Positions 47,401-58,212 of a DNA stretch of 64,000 nt are shown in pieces. The position numbers and the translations under genes were made by a program. The notes under the pieces are model-generated. The model was not told the origin of the DNA, did not search any database, and saw nothing but the letters and a program-made list of their open reading frames with translations. Source of the DNA: Ariolimax columbianus (lineage: Eukaryota; Mollusca; Gastropoda; Stylommatophora; Arionidae); NCBI GenBank assembly GCA_036924085.1, contig JAVGWX010000012.1:7340478-7404477 (forward strand). The letters run 5' to 3'. How positions within the stretch are numbered: position 1 is the stretch's first letter; every line of letters starts with the position of its first letter.

Positions 47401-49598
47401 GTAATCTATATTGCTATATTCATGAAACATAGCAACGAACGCAATTGGCGCTTGGTCTGGTTAGATCATCATTTAACCGTTGGATTGGACAGGACAGAAC
47501 TAATATAAAGCGACATAGGAAAAGGTCATTTGACGATTTCGACAGAGATGTCATAAAACGAAAGATATTTAAACAGTTTGACGGAAAATCAATGTGTTAC
47601 TCTGCTGAAGCTAAAAATAACATTGCAATCCGATTGCAGTTTTTAAGTTTCCAAAAGTAGTGTTTGGAAAATTGTAAGAGCCGCTGGCTTTACATTCATG
47701 AAAACTTCAGTCAGCAAGAATATTACATTTGAAAAGCCACATTTTATTGTTGCCATAGCAAATACCTGAAACAAATATGTGAATGGCGTAGGCAAGCCTA
47801 TGATTTTCTATTCTTGGACGAATCCGGGGTCAATGTTCACCACCTATGGTAAAAAAATGGCAATCAGTTGACGTTGAACAGACAAGACAAATTCCAAGCA
47901 GCAAAAGGCAGCGCATTATACTAACGTCTGCCGGAAGTAATGAAAATGGACGTGTCCATAACGCTGAACTTATTGTCTTAACAGAAAGTAATGACGGTAG
48001 AGACTGACACACAGAAATGAATAGACAAATTGTCAGGCACAAGTGAACTATTTCCAATACTGGATAGACTGGCATGCCTAGTAATGGATAATGCATTCTA
48101 TCACAATGCAGTATCAGAGGAAGACAAAGTACCAACTGCATCAAATGTAAAAGCTCAAACTAAGACATGGTTAGATAAGGAAAAAGATAATTTCGAAGAT
48201 GCGTATTTGAATGCAGAGTTGTTGTAGCTTGTGAAGAAGACAAATAAAACATGTGTATCATATTGACAAAATCATTGAAGAGTACGGCCACACTTCTCTG
48301 TGACCTCCTGTCTATCACGCGCATCTAAACCCTACAGAGCTTGTGTGGGCTTGAGTCAAAGGACAAGTTGCCCAACAGAACAGGACATTTAAAATGTGTG
48401 GTGTTGAAGTGCTGACACGTGAGTACCTTTCGAAAATAGACATTCAGTTCTGGAAGAAGTGTGTTGAACATGTGCTCCGCGAAGAAGTTCAGTAATGGCA
48501 ACGATATGGATTACAATTTGTCCAGCCAGTAACAATTATCAATCTCTTTGAATCGATAGATTCGGAAGGTTAATATCATCTTTTGTAGACATACTGATTA
48601 GCAGACTTGGGTGAATTAGCGTATGTTTATCAAAACAAGTAGGTGTACATACAATGGTAACACATACATATCAATATTCAAATTACACAACATCAAATTA
48701 ACTTCGCAGTTGATACAAACTTGGGGGTCTAATGGTGACCGAAAGGGCTGTACTAAATGTTGCATATTGGTGCTTTTTTTTACGATTGTACATAAAGGGC
48801 AACACACACAATCAATTGATCTATCAAGACATTAAGGAGATACGCCAATGAACAAAATGTGACGACAAATTAAGCTGCCTACTGTAAAATCTTAAATGTA
48901 ATGCCATTTTGTTGCGATGGTCCAAAAGAAAAAAAAGAATTCGCCGATTTGAAAATGTCTTAACATCTATGGACTTAATAATATCAATGTTTTAGCGTCA
49001 TTTATATTCTAAGGCTGCATGCGAATAATAATTTGGATCTGACATGAACTTCATGATGAAGTTTAGTAGAACATTGCATGGGATCTTGTTCATGAATTAA
49101 AAGACGGACTATTCCATCCACTCGTTATATACCACTCATAGATAAACATGTTTTTTCATATATATCATTTAAGTGATATTCACCAGTGAATTATCTTAAT
49201 GACATATGCAATATGTTGTTTATTCTTTTGTTTTGACATATTAAACATCCGGGAGCGAACATTCTATGTACGCCAACACATTTTATTGACTGGAATGTTT
49301 AGTTCGAGTTGTTTTAATATTTCATTTCTCTTACCTTTTTCATTATCGCCTTCAGATATGCTAGTTGTGCGGGGCAAGTATCCGTCCTACTATTGTAGAA
49401 CAGAACGATGAGCTTGTCATTGGACACTGCTAATGTTTTGACATCGTTCATTTTTTTCTCACATTTACTTTTAGCTGGTTCAGGGTATGCGAAGTGAGTA
49501 TCTTCTACTGGGTCTTTTGGCGAACTTGTCATGAAGGGGGAGAACACTAAGTCATCAAGTTCACTATGCTCTAGGTCACAACACATTCTTTCAGCCAT
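44287..49598 (-). CDS. Gene C: thioredoxin-fold protein lacking CxxC, two exons
   Basis: Exon 1 is 49335-49598 (88 codons, ATGG in context gctacc, donor aaaaag|gtaaga). Exon 2 is 44287-44478 (acceptor ctctcaag, 63 codons, TGA). Both junctions are phase 0, giving 151 residues. Joined, they read as a thioredoxin/PDI-type domain: KLIVLFYNSRTDTCP (strand and active-site position), FKYLSLDCALAGKTC (VDC-type strand), ETPMLRLYSYGN (cis-proline loop and next strand). The catalytic WCxxC is replaced by RTDTC, leaving only the second cysteine, so oxidoreductase activity is unlikely. About 58 N-terminal residues (MAERMCCDLE...) are of unknown function and show no signal peptide, suggesting a cytosolic or nuclear protein. 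The 4.86-kb intron holds a Tc1/mariner element and a 54-bp minisatellite. Gene D is the paralogue. Confidence 0.78.
44495..44645. repeat. Diverged tandem units in gene C intron
   Basis: About three units of ataaggctatggtaatgtac plus gtgatgtcgtgaac. The same intronic position in gene D carries an array of about eight units (58,215-58,650). Confidence 0.75.
44775..44905. repeat. 43-bp tandem repeat
   Basis: Three units of ttgatcggttcgtgaagtcc ttacaccagagcttaactag aca, nearly identical. Gene D has one unit-like phrase at about 58,898. Confidence 0.92.
44960..45116 (+). mobile_element. SINE-like relic with shared central block
   Basis: It contains gctgaagtcgaatgtgttgg and accgaaaggtgcaaatatcg, related to the body of the SINE at 29,750, and ends gagattgagaatgaacgaag, the same end as 53,180-53,330. 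No tRNA-like head is seen. Confidence 0.6.
45117..45984. other. Gene C intron, unassigned
   Basis: No coding or mobile sequence recognised. It contains a TATATAAAG at about 45,351 and a (GAA)n tract at about 45,926-45,943. Confidence 0.4.
45985..46755. repeat. 54-bp minisatellite, very homogeneous
   Basis: About 14 units of tatgatggtaaatagtctta ttacaaacacaaagagcgtt tctatactatgtct with few variants. Because 54 is a multiple of 3 and the unit lacks stops in one frame per strand, both strands show open frames of about 240 codons (MVNSLITNTKSVSILCLM on plus). Confidence 0.97.
46775..46865. repeat. 17-bp tandem repeat
   Basis: Five units of tgttatatgtcacccac immediately left of the Tc1/mariner insertion. 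Confidence 0.9.
46870..49109 (+). mobile_element. Tc1/mariner element, 2,240 bp, with terminal inverted repeats
   Basis: Ends are inverted copies of gtccgtcttttaattcat flanked by TA on both sides (46,868-46,869 and 49,110-49,111), the target duplication of this superfamily. The inverted repeats continue imperfectly for about 150 bp (tgtcagatccaaat and ttagaatat phrases on both arms). The interior holds a broken transposase. It lies in gene C intron. Confidence 0.92.
47440..48495 (+). pseudogene. Degenerate DDE transposase (IS630-Tc1-mariner)
   Basis: Fragments in order: helix-turn-helix region with FNRWIGQDRTN and RSFDDFDRDVIKRKI; FLFLDESGVNVHHLW with the first catalytic Asp at about 47,817; LACLVMDNAFYHNA with the second at about 48,086; DNFEDAYLNAELL; PPVYHAHLNPTELVWA-like sequence with the Glu at about 48,337; and WKKCVEHVLREE. 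The DDE triad is visible but several stops and frameshifts interrupt the frame, so it is inactive. Confidence 0.88.
49335..49598 (-). CDS. Gene C exon 1
   Basis: Start chosen at ATG 49598 (MAERM). The frame is open further upstream but has no ATG there, only a TTG at 49,658. The exon ends at KAIMKK before GTAAGA. Confidence 0.78.
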
Positions 49599-49819
49599 GG
49601 TAGCTAATATATGGTTAAGGCAATGTACGGTTTTTGTAGGAAACAAAAGCAACTTCAATAATAGTTCGTTTGCTGTTCGATCTGAGCAGTTGTCAAGTGA
49701 TACAATTTAAGTAACAACGGTTAGTAACACAAGGTGCAGATGTGTGCCGAAGTGAACAGTGTGCACATTTTACATAAACGCGATTTATTGAAGGAATGCA
49801 TATTCTCTAATAATTCTGG

Positions 49820-50815
49820 AGAGCCTCCACTCATGGCATGGCTTTCTTTAGATATGACTCATGGTAACCTCTAAATATACTAAGAAAGCCATGCTCTACT
49901 CATGACCTGCTATTACAGTTGGTCATACTCCACTCATGACCTACTATTACAGTTGGCCATACTCCACTCATGACCTACTATTACAGTTGGCCATACTCCA
50001 CTCATGACCTACTATTAAAGTTGGGCATACTCCACTCATGACCTACTATTACAGTTGGGCATACTCTAATCATGACCTACTATTACAATTGGCCATACTC
50101 CACTCATGACCTACTATTACAGATGGCAATGCTCCACTCATGACCTACTATTACAGTTGGCCATTCTCCACCCATGACCTACTAGTACAGTTGGCCATGC
50201 TCCACTCATGACATACTATTACAGTTGGCCATGCTCCACTCATGACCTACTATTACAGTTGGCCATGCTCCACTCATGACCTACTATTACAGTTGGCCAT
50301 GATCCACTCATGACATACTATTACAGTTGGCCATGATCCACTCATGACCTACTATTAAATTTGGCCATGCTCCACTCATGCCCTACTATTACAATTGGCC
50401 ATGATCCACTCATGACCTACTATTCCAGTTGGCCATGATCAGCTCATGACCTACTATTCCAGTTGGCTATGATCAGCTCATGACCTACTATTGCAATTGG
50501 CCATGATCCACTCATGACCTACTATTACAGTTGGCCATGATCCACTCATGACCTACTATTCCAGTTGGCCATGATCAGCTCATGACCTACTATTGCAATT
50601 GGCCATGATCCACTCATGCCCTACTATTACAATTGGCCATGATCCACTCATGACCTACTATTCCAGTTGGCTATGATCAGCTCATGACCTACTATTGCAA
50701 TTGGCCATGATCCACTCATGACCTACTATTACAGTTGGCCATACTCCAATCATGACCTACTATTACAGTTGGCCATGATCCATTCATGACCCACTATTAC
50801 AGTTGGCCATGCTCC
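49820..50815. repeat. 34-bp minisatellite upstream of gene C
   Basis: About 27 units of ccatgatccactcatgacct actattacagttgg. It splits the phrase gagagcctcca...actccaaactgctcc, which is contiguous in the sister copy at 63,634-63,670, so the array exists only here. Confidence 0.96.
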
Positions 50816-51286
50816 ACTCTATGTTGGCAACTCCAAACTGCTCCTCCTACTTGTACAGAACGAACAAGGCATTGGGTGCGGGTTTCACTGTCTTGGTGAC
50901 CGAGGATCTATTGGTATAGGCGGACAACTCTGCGGATCAGCAGGGCAGCTCACCCACTTCTCAGAAATGGCTGACAATAGGCGATGCCACAAGCCGTCCA
51001 ATTGAATGGGGAAAGCAAGCGGACACCACTGAAATGCACTGAAGAAAGATCTATGAAATGTCACAACCGTCAAATTACATTACTAATAAAAAAAAAAAGA
51101 CTTCAGATGATCCAGGTCTCGTGTCGGGTAAGAGAGGACGATGCACTCCTCCGTACATGTCAGATCCAATACGGGACAAGTCGTAGTTGGGAGGTAGTTG
51201 AGGGCGAGCAAATAGTTGTCCTTCCCTCTGTTCGCAAATGATGCATGCGTCGAACATGGGGAGCCATATTTCTGCTTGTTTCCCAG
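50816..51286. other. Right part of second duplication
   Basis: No gene is called. About 50,830-51,110 aligns with 63,655-63,930, where translated traces look like a retroelement tail. The similarity ends at about 51,110. Confidence 0.45.
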
Positions 51287-51472
51287 GCGGAGACTCCTGG
51301 TGACTTGATAAGCAGGTCTGAGATTACTGGATCTGAAATCCGTTTCAACTCCGTCGGCGATATCATTGAAGAAACTCCCCCTGCCAATATTTTTAGTGCA
51401 TACCAAAACATACTGGACGAAGTGAGCAACATAGAAACAGAATGGGTCTATATCATTCAAAAATGCAGTTAA
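51287..51472 (+). CDS. Possible terminal exon, unrecognised
   Basis: A good acceptor (ttctgcttgtttcccag) is followed by 61 open codons to TAA: AETPGDLISRSEITGSEIRF, then NSVGDIIEETPPANIF and a helical end LDEVSNIETEWVYIIQKCS. Composition looks coding, but I found no upstream exon with a matching phase and no family resemblance. It could be a real 3' exon of a plus-strand gene or a chance frame. Confidence 0.3.
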   Translation, partial: AETPGDLISRSEITGSEIRFNSVGDIIEETPPANIFSAYQNILDEVSNIETEWVYIIQKCS

Positions 51473-52249
51473 CATTATTGATTAACATGGAAGATAAGCA
51501 TCAAAGTTTGCGCCTAACCGGTTGGAAGTATAATCTTGTTCTCGCGTTTTTGTCTATTGTGGATGACTCTGAAATTCACAGTAGTTTACGACTTACATTT
51601 GTAATTACGAAAACGCTATTTTGAAATATTAGTTTGTTACATTGTGTCGAATTTACAAGGTCCAAATGCACTTGGCTGAATTTAATTACATTGACGCCTT
51701 GTTTGTTGACAGTGTCTGTTTTGGTGTTACGGGGAAATGTACACGTGCTAAATAATGGACACAGACATCGCCCGGAAGAGATTGGGTCCTGCCAGGTTAG
51801 CAATATCCCGATGACACATCGCTAATATGCTGAATGCTGTGGTCAAGAGGCAAGACACTCCCTTCTTAATGTGATGACCGGAAACGGTTGACGATTGAAT
51901 CCAAAAAATGTTAAACGCCTACCAGCCTCAAGAAAGACGGTACCAGAGCCCTGCATTTTGAGTGACATTCAGTCATCTCGACTTAAGTTTTGTCACTGGT
52001 TTCTCTGAGTCAGAGAGTGAGGTTGATGACAAGCGCAGTTTCTGTCTCACTGTATTTCAGATACAGGGCAAGTTACCTCATCAAGACAAAACCGTCTGAT
52101 GAGGTCGCCATCATTGCCTGCGATGGACAACCAATAGCACCAAATCTGTGGTCTGTATAACACAAGACAATGGAACAATCACACAGTGTGATGGAATAAA
52201 GCGGTAATAAATGCTGTAATAAATTAAAAATAGAGCTCTATAAAATATT
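51473..52249. other. Unassigned intergenic sequence
   Basis: Nothing recognised apart from a short phrase around 52,085-52,130 (gatgaggtcgccatcattgc) resembling 23,255-23,290 and 34,930-34,965. Confidence 0.45.
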
Positions 52250-54110
52250 GGTATAGTCAAAAACAGAAGAAGATTATGCACCATTCAAAACAATGACAAG
52301 AGATCCCAGGAGAATTATGAAGATGACTAATGATAGGTTATGGCAGAAATATGAGAAAAAAAACGCTAACAAACCTATGCAACGAATCAAAAAGTAAATT
52401 CTACAAGATTGTAGACAAAATGAGACCGAGAGACGAATGTCCTATCCCTTTAATCATCATAACAGACAAACATACCAGATTAATCCTAAACTACAAAAAA
52501 AAAATAGCTGAGATGGGAGGAATATTTGAAGAAACTTCTTAATTCAAGAGAAAAAGGATATCATGAAACATTCACACCAAGCAGACGTCGAGAGAGAAGA
52601 ACTAACAATCATAGCAGTAGAAGTCGAACAAGTTCTCGAAAAGCGTTTCAAAATAAAGCACCAGGAATAGTCGGTTTTACAGAGGTCATGCCAGTTTGCG
52701 GAGACAAGGGAATAACATGACTGACAAGAATAATAAATGTAACATGGACAACAAAATAAGTTCTTGAGGATAGGCCAAAATTAATAGTTGTACTCATTGG
52801 AAAAAGATGGAAACAAAAGAGACCGTGAAACATGCATGTGGATATCTCTCGGGGACATATAAATAAAATGTGCACTAGGTTCTGGAAAACATAATAATGC
52901 CTACAGTCGAACGGCAATTAAGAGGCACACCGTGTGATTTCATAAAAGGACGAGACTGCACAGACGCCCTTTTCATTCAGAATTGGGAACAAACTATTGG
53001 ATGCAAAAAGAAACAGAACATCGTCTTTGGAGAAAATGAAAAAAAAGCGTTTGACCAAGTGGATATAAATTACATATAGGAGATGCTGAAATGTGTATAA
53101 TAACAATTTGTTAAAACAGCCAACGTTTCGAGGAAGATCAACAAGCAGACTCACTAATTAGTTTTTTCCTGTGGCAGACGAATGTGTCGGACCGAAAGGT
53201 GCAAATATCGCAGTCAATCTGTAAACTAGCGACAAAACGCATGTCGTTCTCCGCAATACAATCTGTTACTTGCAAAGCCCTGTTCGGGGCTTGGTGGCAG
53301 AAGATTGAGAACGAACGAAGAAGATTAACTGGTTTGCAGTTAGGACAGTGGTAAGACAGGGACGTGTACTAATACCATTTTTGTTTATTGTATATATGGA
53401 CCTTTTACCAACTGAAACTTACCTAGAAACAGCCACGATGATCGAGCAAATTTATTGCAGAAGACCAGTGTGTCTTTCATTGAGACGAACATAACCCACA
53501 AGAACATCTGATTGCCCTGAACAATGCCTGCGATAGAAATAATATGAGGATTGACACAGCAAACACACAGGCAATGCAAATCAGCATAATATTATAAAAC
53601 ACTAAATATTCAGGGAAAAACATTGAACAAACATGTTATAGAATTAAAATACTTTGGCAGCGTGTTCACACACGATGGAAGATTCAGTAAAGAGCTGGAA
53701 TTATGAATACAGAAAGCTGATGCAGTTTTCTTTTAAACACAAACACATTTTAATTGACACAATTAGGTAGTAGATGAATATTATTTTCATAACAACTTTC
53801 TACTACCAGTGTCAAATATGGACAATTACCGAGGCACACGTCATACACATTATGGTATGCGAAATGAGATGTTTGAAAACGATTCTTGTCTTGACAGAGT
53901 ACGAAACGAAGTAATCAGACAGAAAGTGGGCGCTACATTGTGCATGAAATACATGGGACGGCAGAGAATTAAATGTCAGACCAAAGTTACCAACTGTCCG
54001 TATCTAGAATATCAGGCAACAGGGTTGGAGAGCAAAAGGCAGACCAAGAAAATTATGGATAGATGGCTTCTGTAAGACACTGAGAAAGAACAGAATGACA
54101 ATAATATAGG
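52250..54110 (+). mobile_element. Non-LTR retrotransposon relic
   Basis: Plus-strand fragments in order: MRPRDECPIPLIIITDKHTR, CDFIKGRDCTDALFIQNWEQ, KKAFDQVDINYI, RTVVRQGRVLIPFLFIVYMD, ELKYFGSVFTHDGRFSKELE, CEMRCLKTILVLTEYETK and GRPRKLWIDGF. This is the full order of an endonuclease-reverse transcriptase LINE from mid-domain to C-terminus. The catalytic DD region and much else are lost to stops, and a SINE-like unit interrupts it at 53,180. Confidence 0.82.
53180..53330 (+). mobile_element. SINE-like relic inside the LINE
   Basis: gaatgtgtcggaccgaaagg to gagaacgaacgaag, about 75% similar to 44,975-45,116. It lies between LINE fragments, so it inserted after the LINE. Confidence 0.6.
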
Positions 54111-54384
54111 CGTGACAGCGTGCACACGAAAGGAAACAACACCTCCCTATATCATCCATCGACGCAAATGGATAGATAATGATGGACATATATGTGCGAG
54201 GCGTTTTCAAATAAAACCGTACCAAACTGCAAGAAGTGAACATACGATGCGCACGATGACATTGCTTCTGGTGTAAACACCACATACTTACTCTCAATTT
54301 TCCCAAATTTCATTATCTTCCGATTCATAGTTTCCTCAGCAGACCGCTAAAAACAAGGTGGGTGTTATACGGAATCCTTCCAGA

Positions 54385-54790
54385 ATTAATCAGCGGGCGG
54401 TGATTTGGGTTCTAACAGCTGAAGGATGTCGACCAGTTGACATTGATCACAGAATGCAGACAGTGTATGTAGACAAAAGTGTGTCGAAGACAACAGTGTA
54501 TAACTGGATAACAATGTTTAAATAAGGACGCGAGTTAACGAAAGATCTTCCGAGAACAGGTCAGGCGCTTATTGTTGCGTCAGAAGCTGCCATCGCCAAA
54601 ATTGATGTAGCAATTCGGATTGACCGTCGCCGTCGCTTACGTTCGCTAGAAGAGCAATTTGCTGTTTCGCTAGGGACAGCTCAGATGGTGGTTAGCAAGA
54701 AACTGAAGTATTGGAAGGTGTGTTCACAATGGGTATCTCGGTTACTGACCAACAACCACAGGAAATAACGCTTGGGATGGAGTTTGAACC
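54385..54790 (+). mobile_element. Mariner transposase N-terminal relic
   Basis: Plus-strand frame RAVIWVLTAEGCRPVDIDHR, then SKTTVYNWITMFK, a stop, GRELTKDLPRTGQA, IRIDRRRRLRSLEEQF and KVCSQWVSRLLTNNHRK. This order matches the paired helix-turn-helix half of mariner-type transposases. The catalytic domain is not seen. Confidence 0.85.
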
Positions 54791-57282
54791 ATTTTTGCCA
54801 TTAGATTGATCTTTACCATCTCTTTAATTCCAGCTCTACTGACTGGTTTCACGCGTGATTCATTTGTTCTACACGATGTGAATAACAATTGAGGCAAAAG
54901 TGGACTCTCCAGAATGCGGAATTAGAAAGCACACCGTTAGAGCACGGTTCCAGTTTATCTTTGAGATATAATTATTGCCATGCATTGTCTTATTCTGACA
55001 TCACCGACTCGGTAGAGCATAGAAAGGCAGAGAGCAAAAAATAGTTCGTTCCCTTGGAAATGAAGAGAATATACGAGATGACCGATTCTCACATTACTAT
55101 AGTTCAATGTTGGATGGCTTACATTGGAAAATTACAATTGAATCCACACACCACCGAGAGCAGGAAAAAGTAGCTTTGACCTAGAACTGTAGACATTATG
55201 ATCGCAAGAGCGTACGGTTGCCGAGTTTGTAAAAAAGACAGATAAACAAATACATATATATTGATTCTTGTAATAAAGGTATCCAGTTACAGGGTTGTCT
55301 CCCTATGCCCTCCTATGACCAGCCAGAGAGTCGCCATGGTGACAATTAAGTAGAGACTGACTAGCTGTCCTATTGTGGTGCAATTAAAGTGGAATAGATC
55401 AGTTGGTATAACCGATAATTGAAAAAACAAAAGAGTCCGCAATGTTTTAAAAATGTGTTTTACTGTAAAGCGTAACCGCGAAATGTTTTAACTAATCCGG
55501 CTTTTATCGGGTGGTTACGGAGGACAGCGCATGAACATGAAAACATGACAATGGCTAAAGAATGGTCGCAATCAGAGGGGTAGGAACACGATGCCAGCTT
55601 TGACGCACATGTTGATTGAGATGACGATGGTGCAGTCTGCCAGTCTATGACAGCAGACAAATACTTGAGGAGTTGACGTCAGAGAAGGGGCACGAAGAAA
55701 GTGATGACGAGTCAGAGCCTGCACCAGTCCCTGCACTGCCAGTAGTGGTCTAGCCAATGGATACAGACCAGCTGGATCTGTTTCATTGTTATGTTGATGA
55801 TCCAATTGTGAAGTAAACCACCTAAGATATACACTGTCATAGGACATGTTTCCCATTACTGGGGTAGGCGAGGGGTATTACTGGCTGAGATCTACTGGCT
55901 GCTTCACCACTGATGTCACGTTGTGTGTTTGTTTATTTCACCCCTAACAAAAATAAAAACAACGTATACCATGCCGGAAACCAAACCGCTGCCCTCCGTG
56001 TCGGCAGGCAGGCTTCGAAACTATTCGGACATGCGCTCCTCAAATTGTTTTACTGCAGTAAGGGCGAAAACAGCGTTCATATCTGGATGGGTTTTAATAT
56101 TCGCGTAGGCGGTACAGGTCAGTTGCGTAGATGAAAAATATCGTGTCAAACGGCTGATGCTGTGTTCATGCGTAGCATGTCGACTAAAATACCTACATAC
56201 TCCTCAGGGGAAGCCGAGTACTCCGCTGCCTTGGGATAAAAGCCGCAAGAAGTGTATTAAACCAATGTTTGCGTCAGGCTTTCCGTGTCTGTCCGTGTCA
56301 AACTCCATGTTTTTTCCGTGTCCAGCCGCCGAGGCTTCTGATTGTGTTCACATTTTGGTCAGCGTGACTACGAGGTTGGGAGAGGTATCGTGTAACCTCC
56401 AGGAGGCAGGGGCTGGGAGGAGGAAGTCGGCTGCAGTCCCAGCAGAAACGTCCTTGCGTAGTGGTAACCTGGACTGAATTCTGATGTACAGTTAAGCGAA
56501 ACGTTAGACTCCGCCATAGACTGGTCTCTCACGATTTAAGCAGGGATGAAATGCAGCAAAATGCAGCATAACAAACAGGATAACAGATAGAAAAAGCGCA
56601 CCAATTTCACAGAATAAAGTTTTTGATACCACCTGGTGAAGGAGTTATGAAATATAATCCTAACAGGAACCACCAAACATCGGAAAACGATTCAAACACC
56701 GGAGCGAGTGAAGAGCTTATCCGTTAAAGCGCGGCCATCTTACTTTCTCCCATGCATGTTTAACCTGTGTAACATACTCCAGTGTCATGTTCAATTATTA
56801 CAAACGGTTGTAAAATGCAAGTTACAATGACATGGGAGCGTTTGTCACGTTGTACCTTTTCCCGTTTATGACGTTTAAATATTTCAAAAGTACTAACGAG
56901 AAAATAATATGTTTAAAATATGTTTAAAACAAGGTGACACAATAACAAAAAGCTGGAGATTATAACAAGTACGTACATGTGAGTACAGACCACAGAACGC
57001 TGATGTTCAAAAAATAAAGTCCTCAGTCGTGATGGAAAACACAAATAAATAGATTAACGAGGAGGTCCTAGAACATCTAACAAGAAATATTGTAAAATGA
57101 GGCCACATAGCGCTTGACAGATACATATTTATGGTAGTATTTTGCTCATACCCACGTCACCTGACGCAATATTATCACCAACGATGCACTGATTGCAAAA
57201 AGAAACTCCTTCGCAGAGGGTCAGATAAATTATACCAACCAAAAGAAGAGAACGCACGACCACGTCACATGCTACTTCTTCC
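54791..57282. other. Unassigned intergenic region
   Basis: No gene, RNA or known element supported. Open frames at 55,572-55,856 (minus) and 55,913-56,477 (plus) have no recognisable motifs. Confidence 0.4.
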
Positions 57283-57345
57283 AGGTGTGGCCCGGGTGCG
57301 GCTGTCTACACAGCCAGGATAAGTCTTTACAGTCCCATGAGAAAA
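57283..57345 (+). mobile_element. LINE C-terminal fragment at left edge of second duplication
   Basis: gtgcggctgtctacacagcc and tacagtcccatgagaaaac align with the 62-bp unit at 43,494. In frame with one shift it approximates the ISLYSHMRKH tail of endonuclease-reverse transcriptases. Confidence 0.55.
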
Positions 57346-58002
57346 CATATCGTAGCACAAATATGATACTGTCGCCATTGTCGCTAGAGATGATCAAACA
57401 TTTTAGCTTTTGCTTTGACTGTACCAATGTCGTTGGGTGATTTTAAGGATGAGGAATACAATCATCTTGTCGTTGCAGTTGCCACACACTATTTGTGCTG
57501 AGTTGTTTTTTCTTAATTTCAATACAACACATAGCCTATAAAATCCGTATTGATGTTATGAACGCATGTTCATGTGATCAGAAGGCGACAGTCACACAAA
57601 CTGGGCCAGGTGCTCATCTTGACATAAATCGACACAGACGTACGAACTACCAATCACATTTCTTTGATACCGAATAAGAACACTAGAAACATGTTTTTTA
57701 AATAATTATTTTGATAACCAAAAATAACATGGATAAAACAACGTAAAAACACTGTTATTATAGTGTTTAATTGTGTGCAGTTGTATTTCTTTAGATCGAA
57801 CAGCAAAACGACAAGTTAAATGTCTTGTTTTTCATTTTCTGTTCCGGTTCTTTCTCTGTTAACACGGCTAACTTGGAAATACAGCAAATTCCATTGATCT
57901 CTTGATGCAAGAAATGTTCTGAAGGTTAATTTGGTAGAGTTGTAGGCGTTCATGATGAAATGTATTCCTTACAAGCTGGTCGTCGGCCGTCTATAAACTG
58001 TT

Positions 58003-58212
58003 TTAGTTACAAGCGGGTCGTCGGCCGTCTATAAACTGTTTTAGTTTTACCCATGTTAGGTCTGTGCCTACGCTGTTGTGGATCAGATTACCATAAGTGT
58101 ACAGCTTGAACATGGGGGTGGAATGCACGTGCTGCTCAATGCATGTGTCAGCGTTGGTGGAGCAGTCAATTGCAGCGTAAATGTGGTTTGGGTTTGTTGT
58201 ATTTGCAGAAGC
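58003..58212 (-). CDS. Gene D exon 2
   Basis: ASANTTNPNHIYAAIDC begins after ctaatatcaag, and the exon ends DGRRPACN at TAA. A 37-bp direct duplication at 57,970-58,047 covers the stop region (cgtcggccgtctataaactg twice), so the last residues may be recently altered. Confidence 0.76.
   Translation of the reverse strand, partial: ASANTTNPNHIYAAIDCSTNADTCIEQHVHSTPMFKLYTYGNLIHNSVGTDLTWVKLKQFIDGRRPACN

Noticed and set aside
49599..49658. Extended N-terminus of genes C and D starting at TTG
   Set aside because: Neither extension has an ATG. The downstream ATG lies in a good context (gctaccATGG) and aligns between the paralogues.
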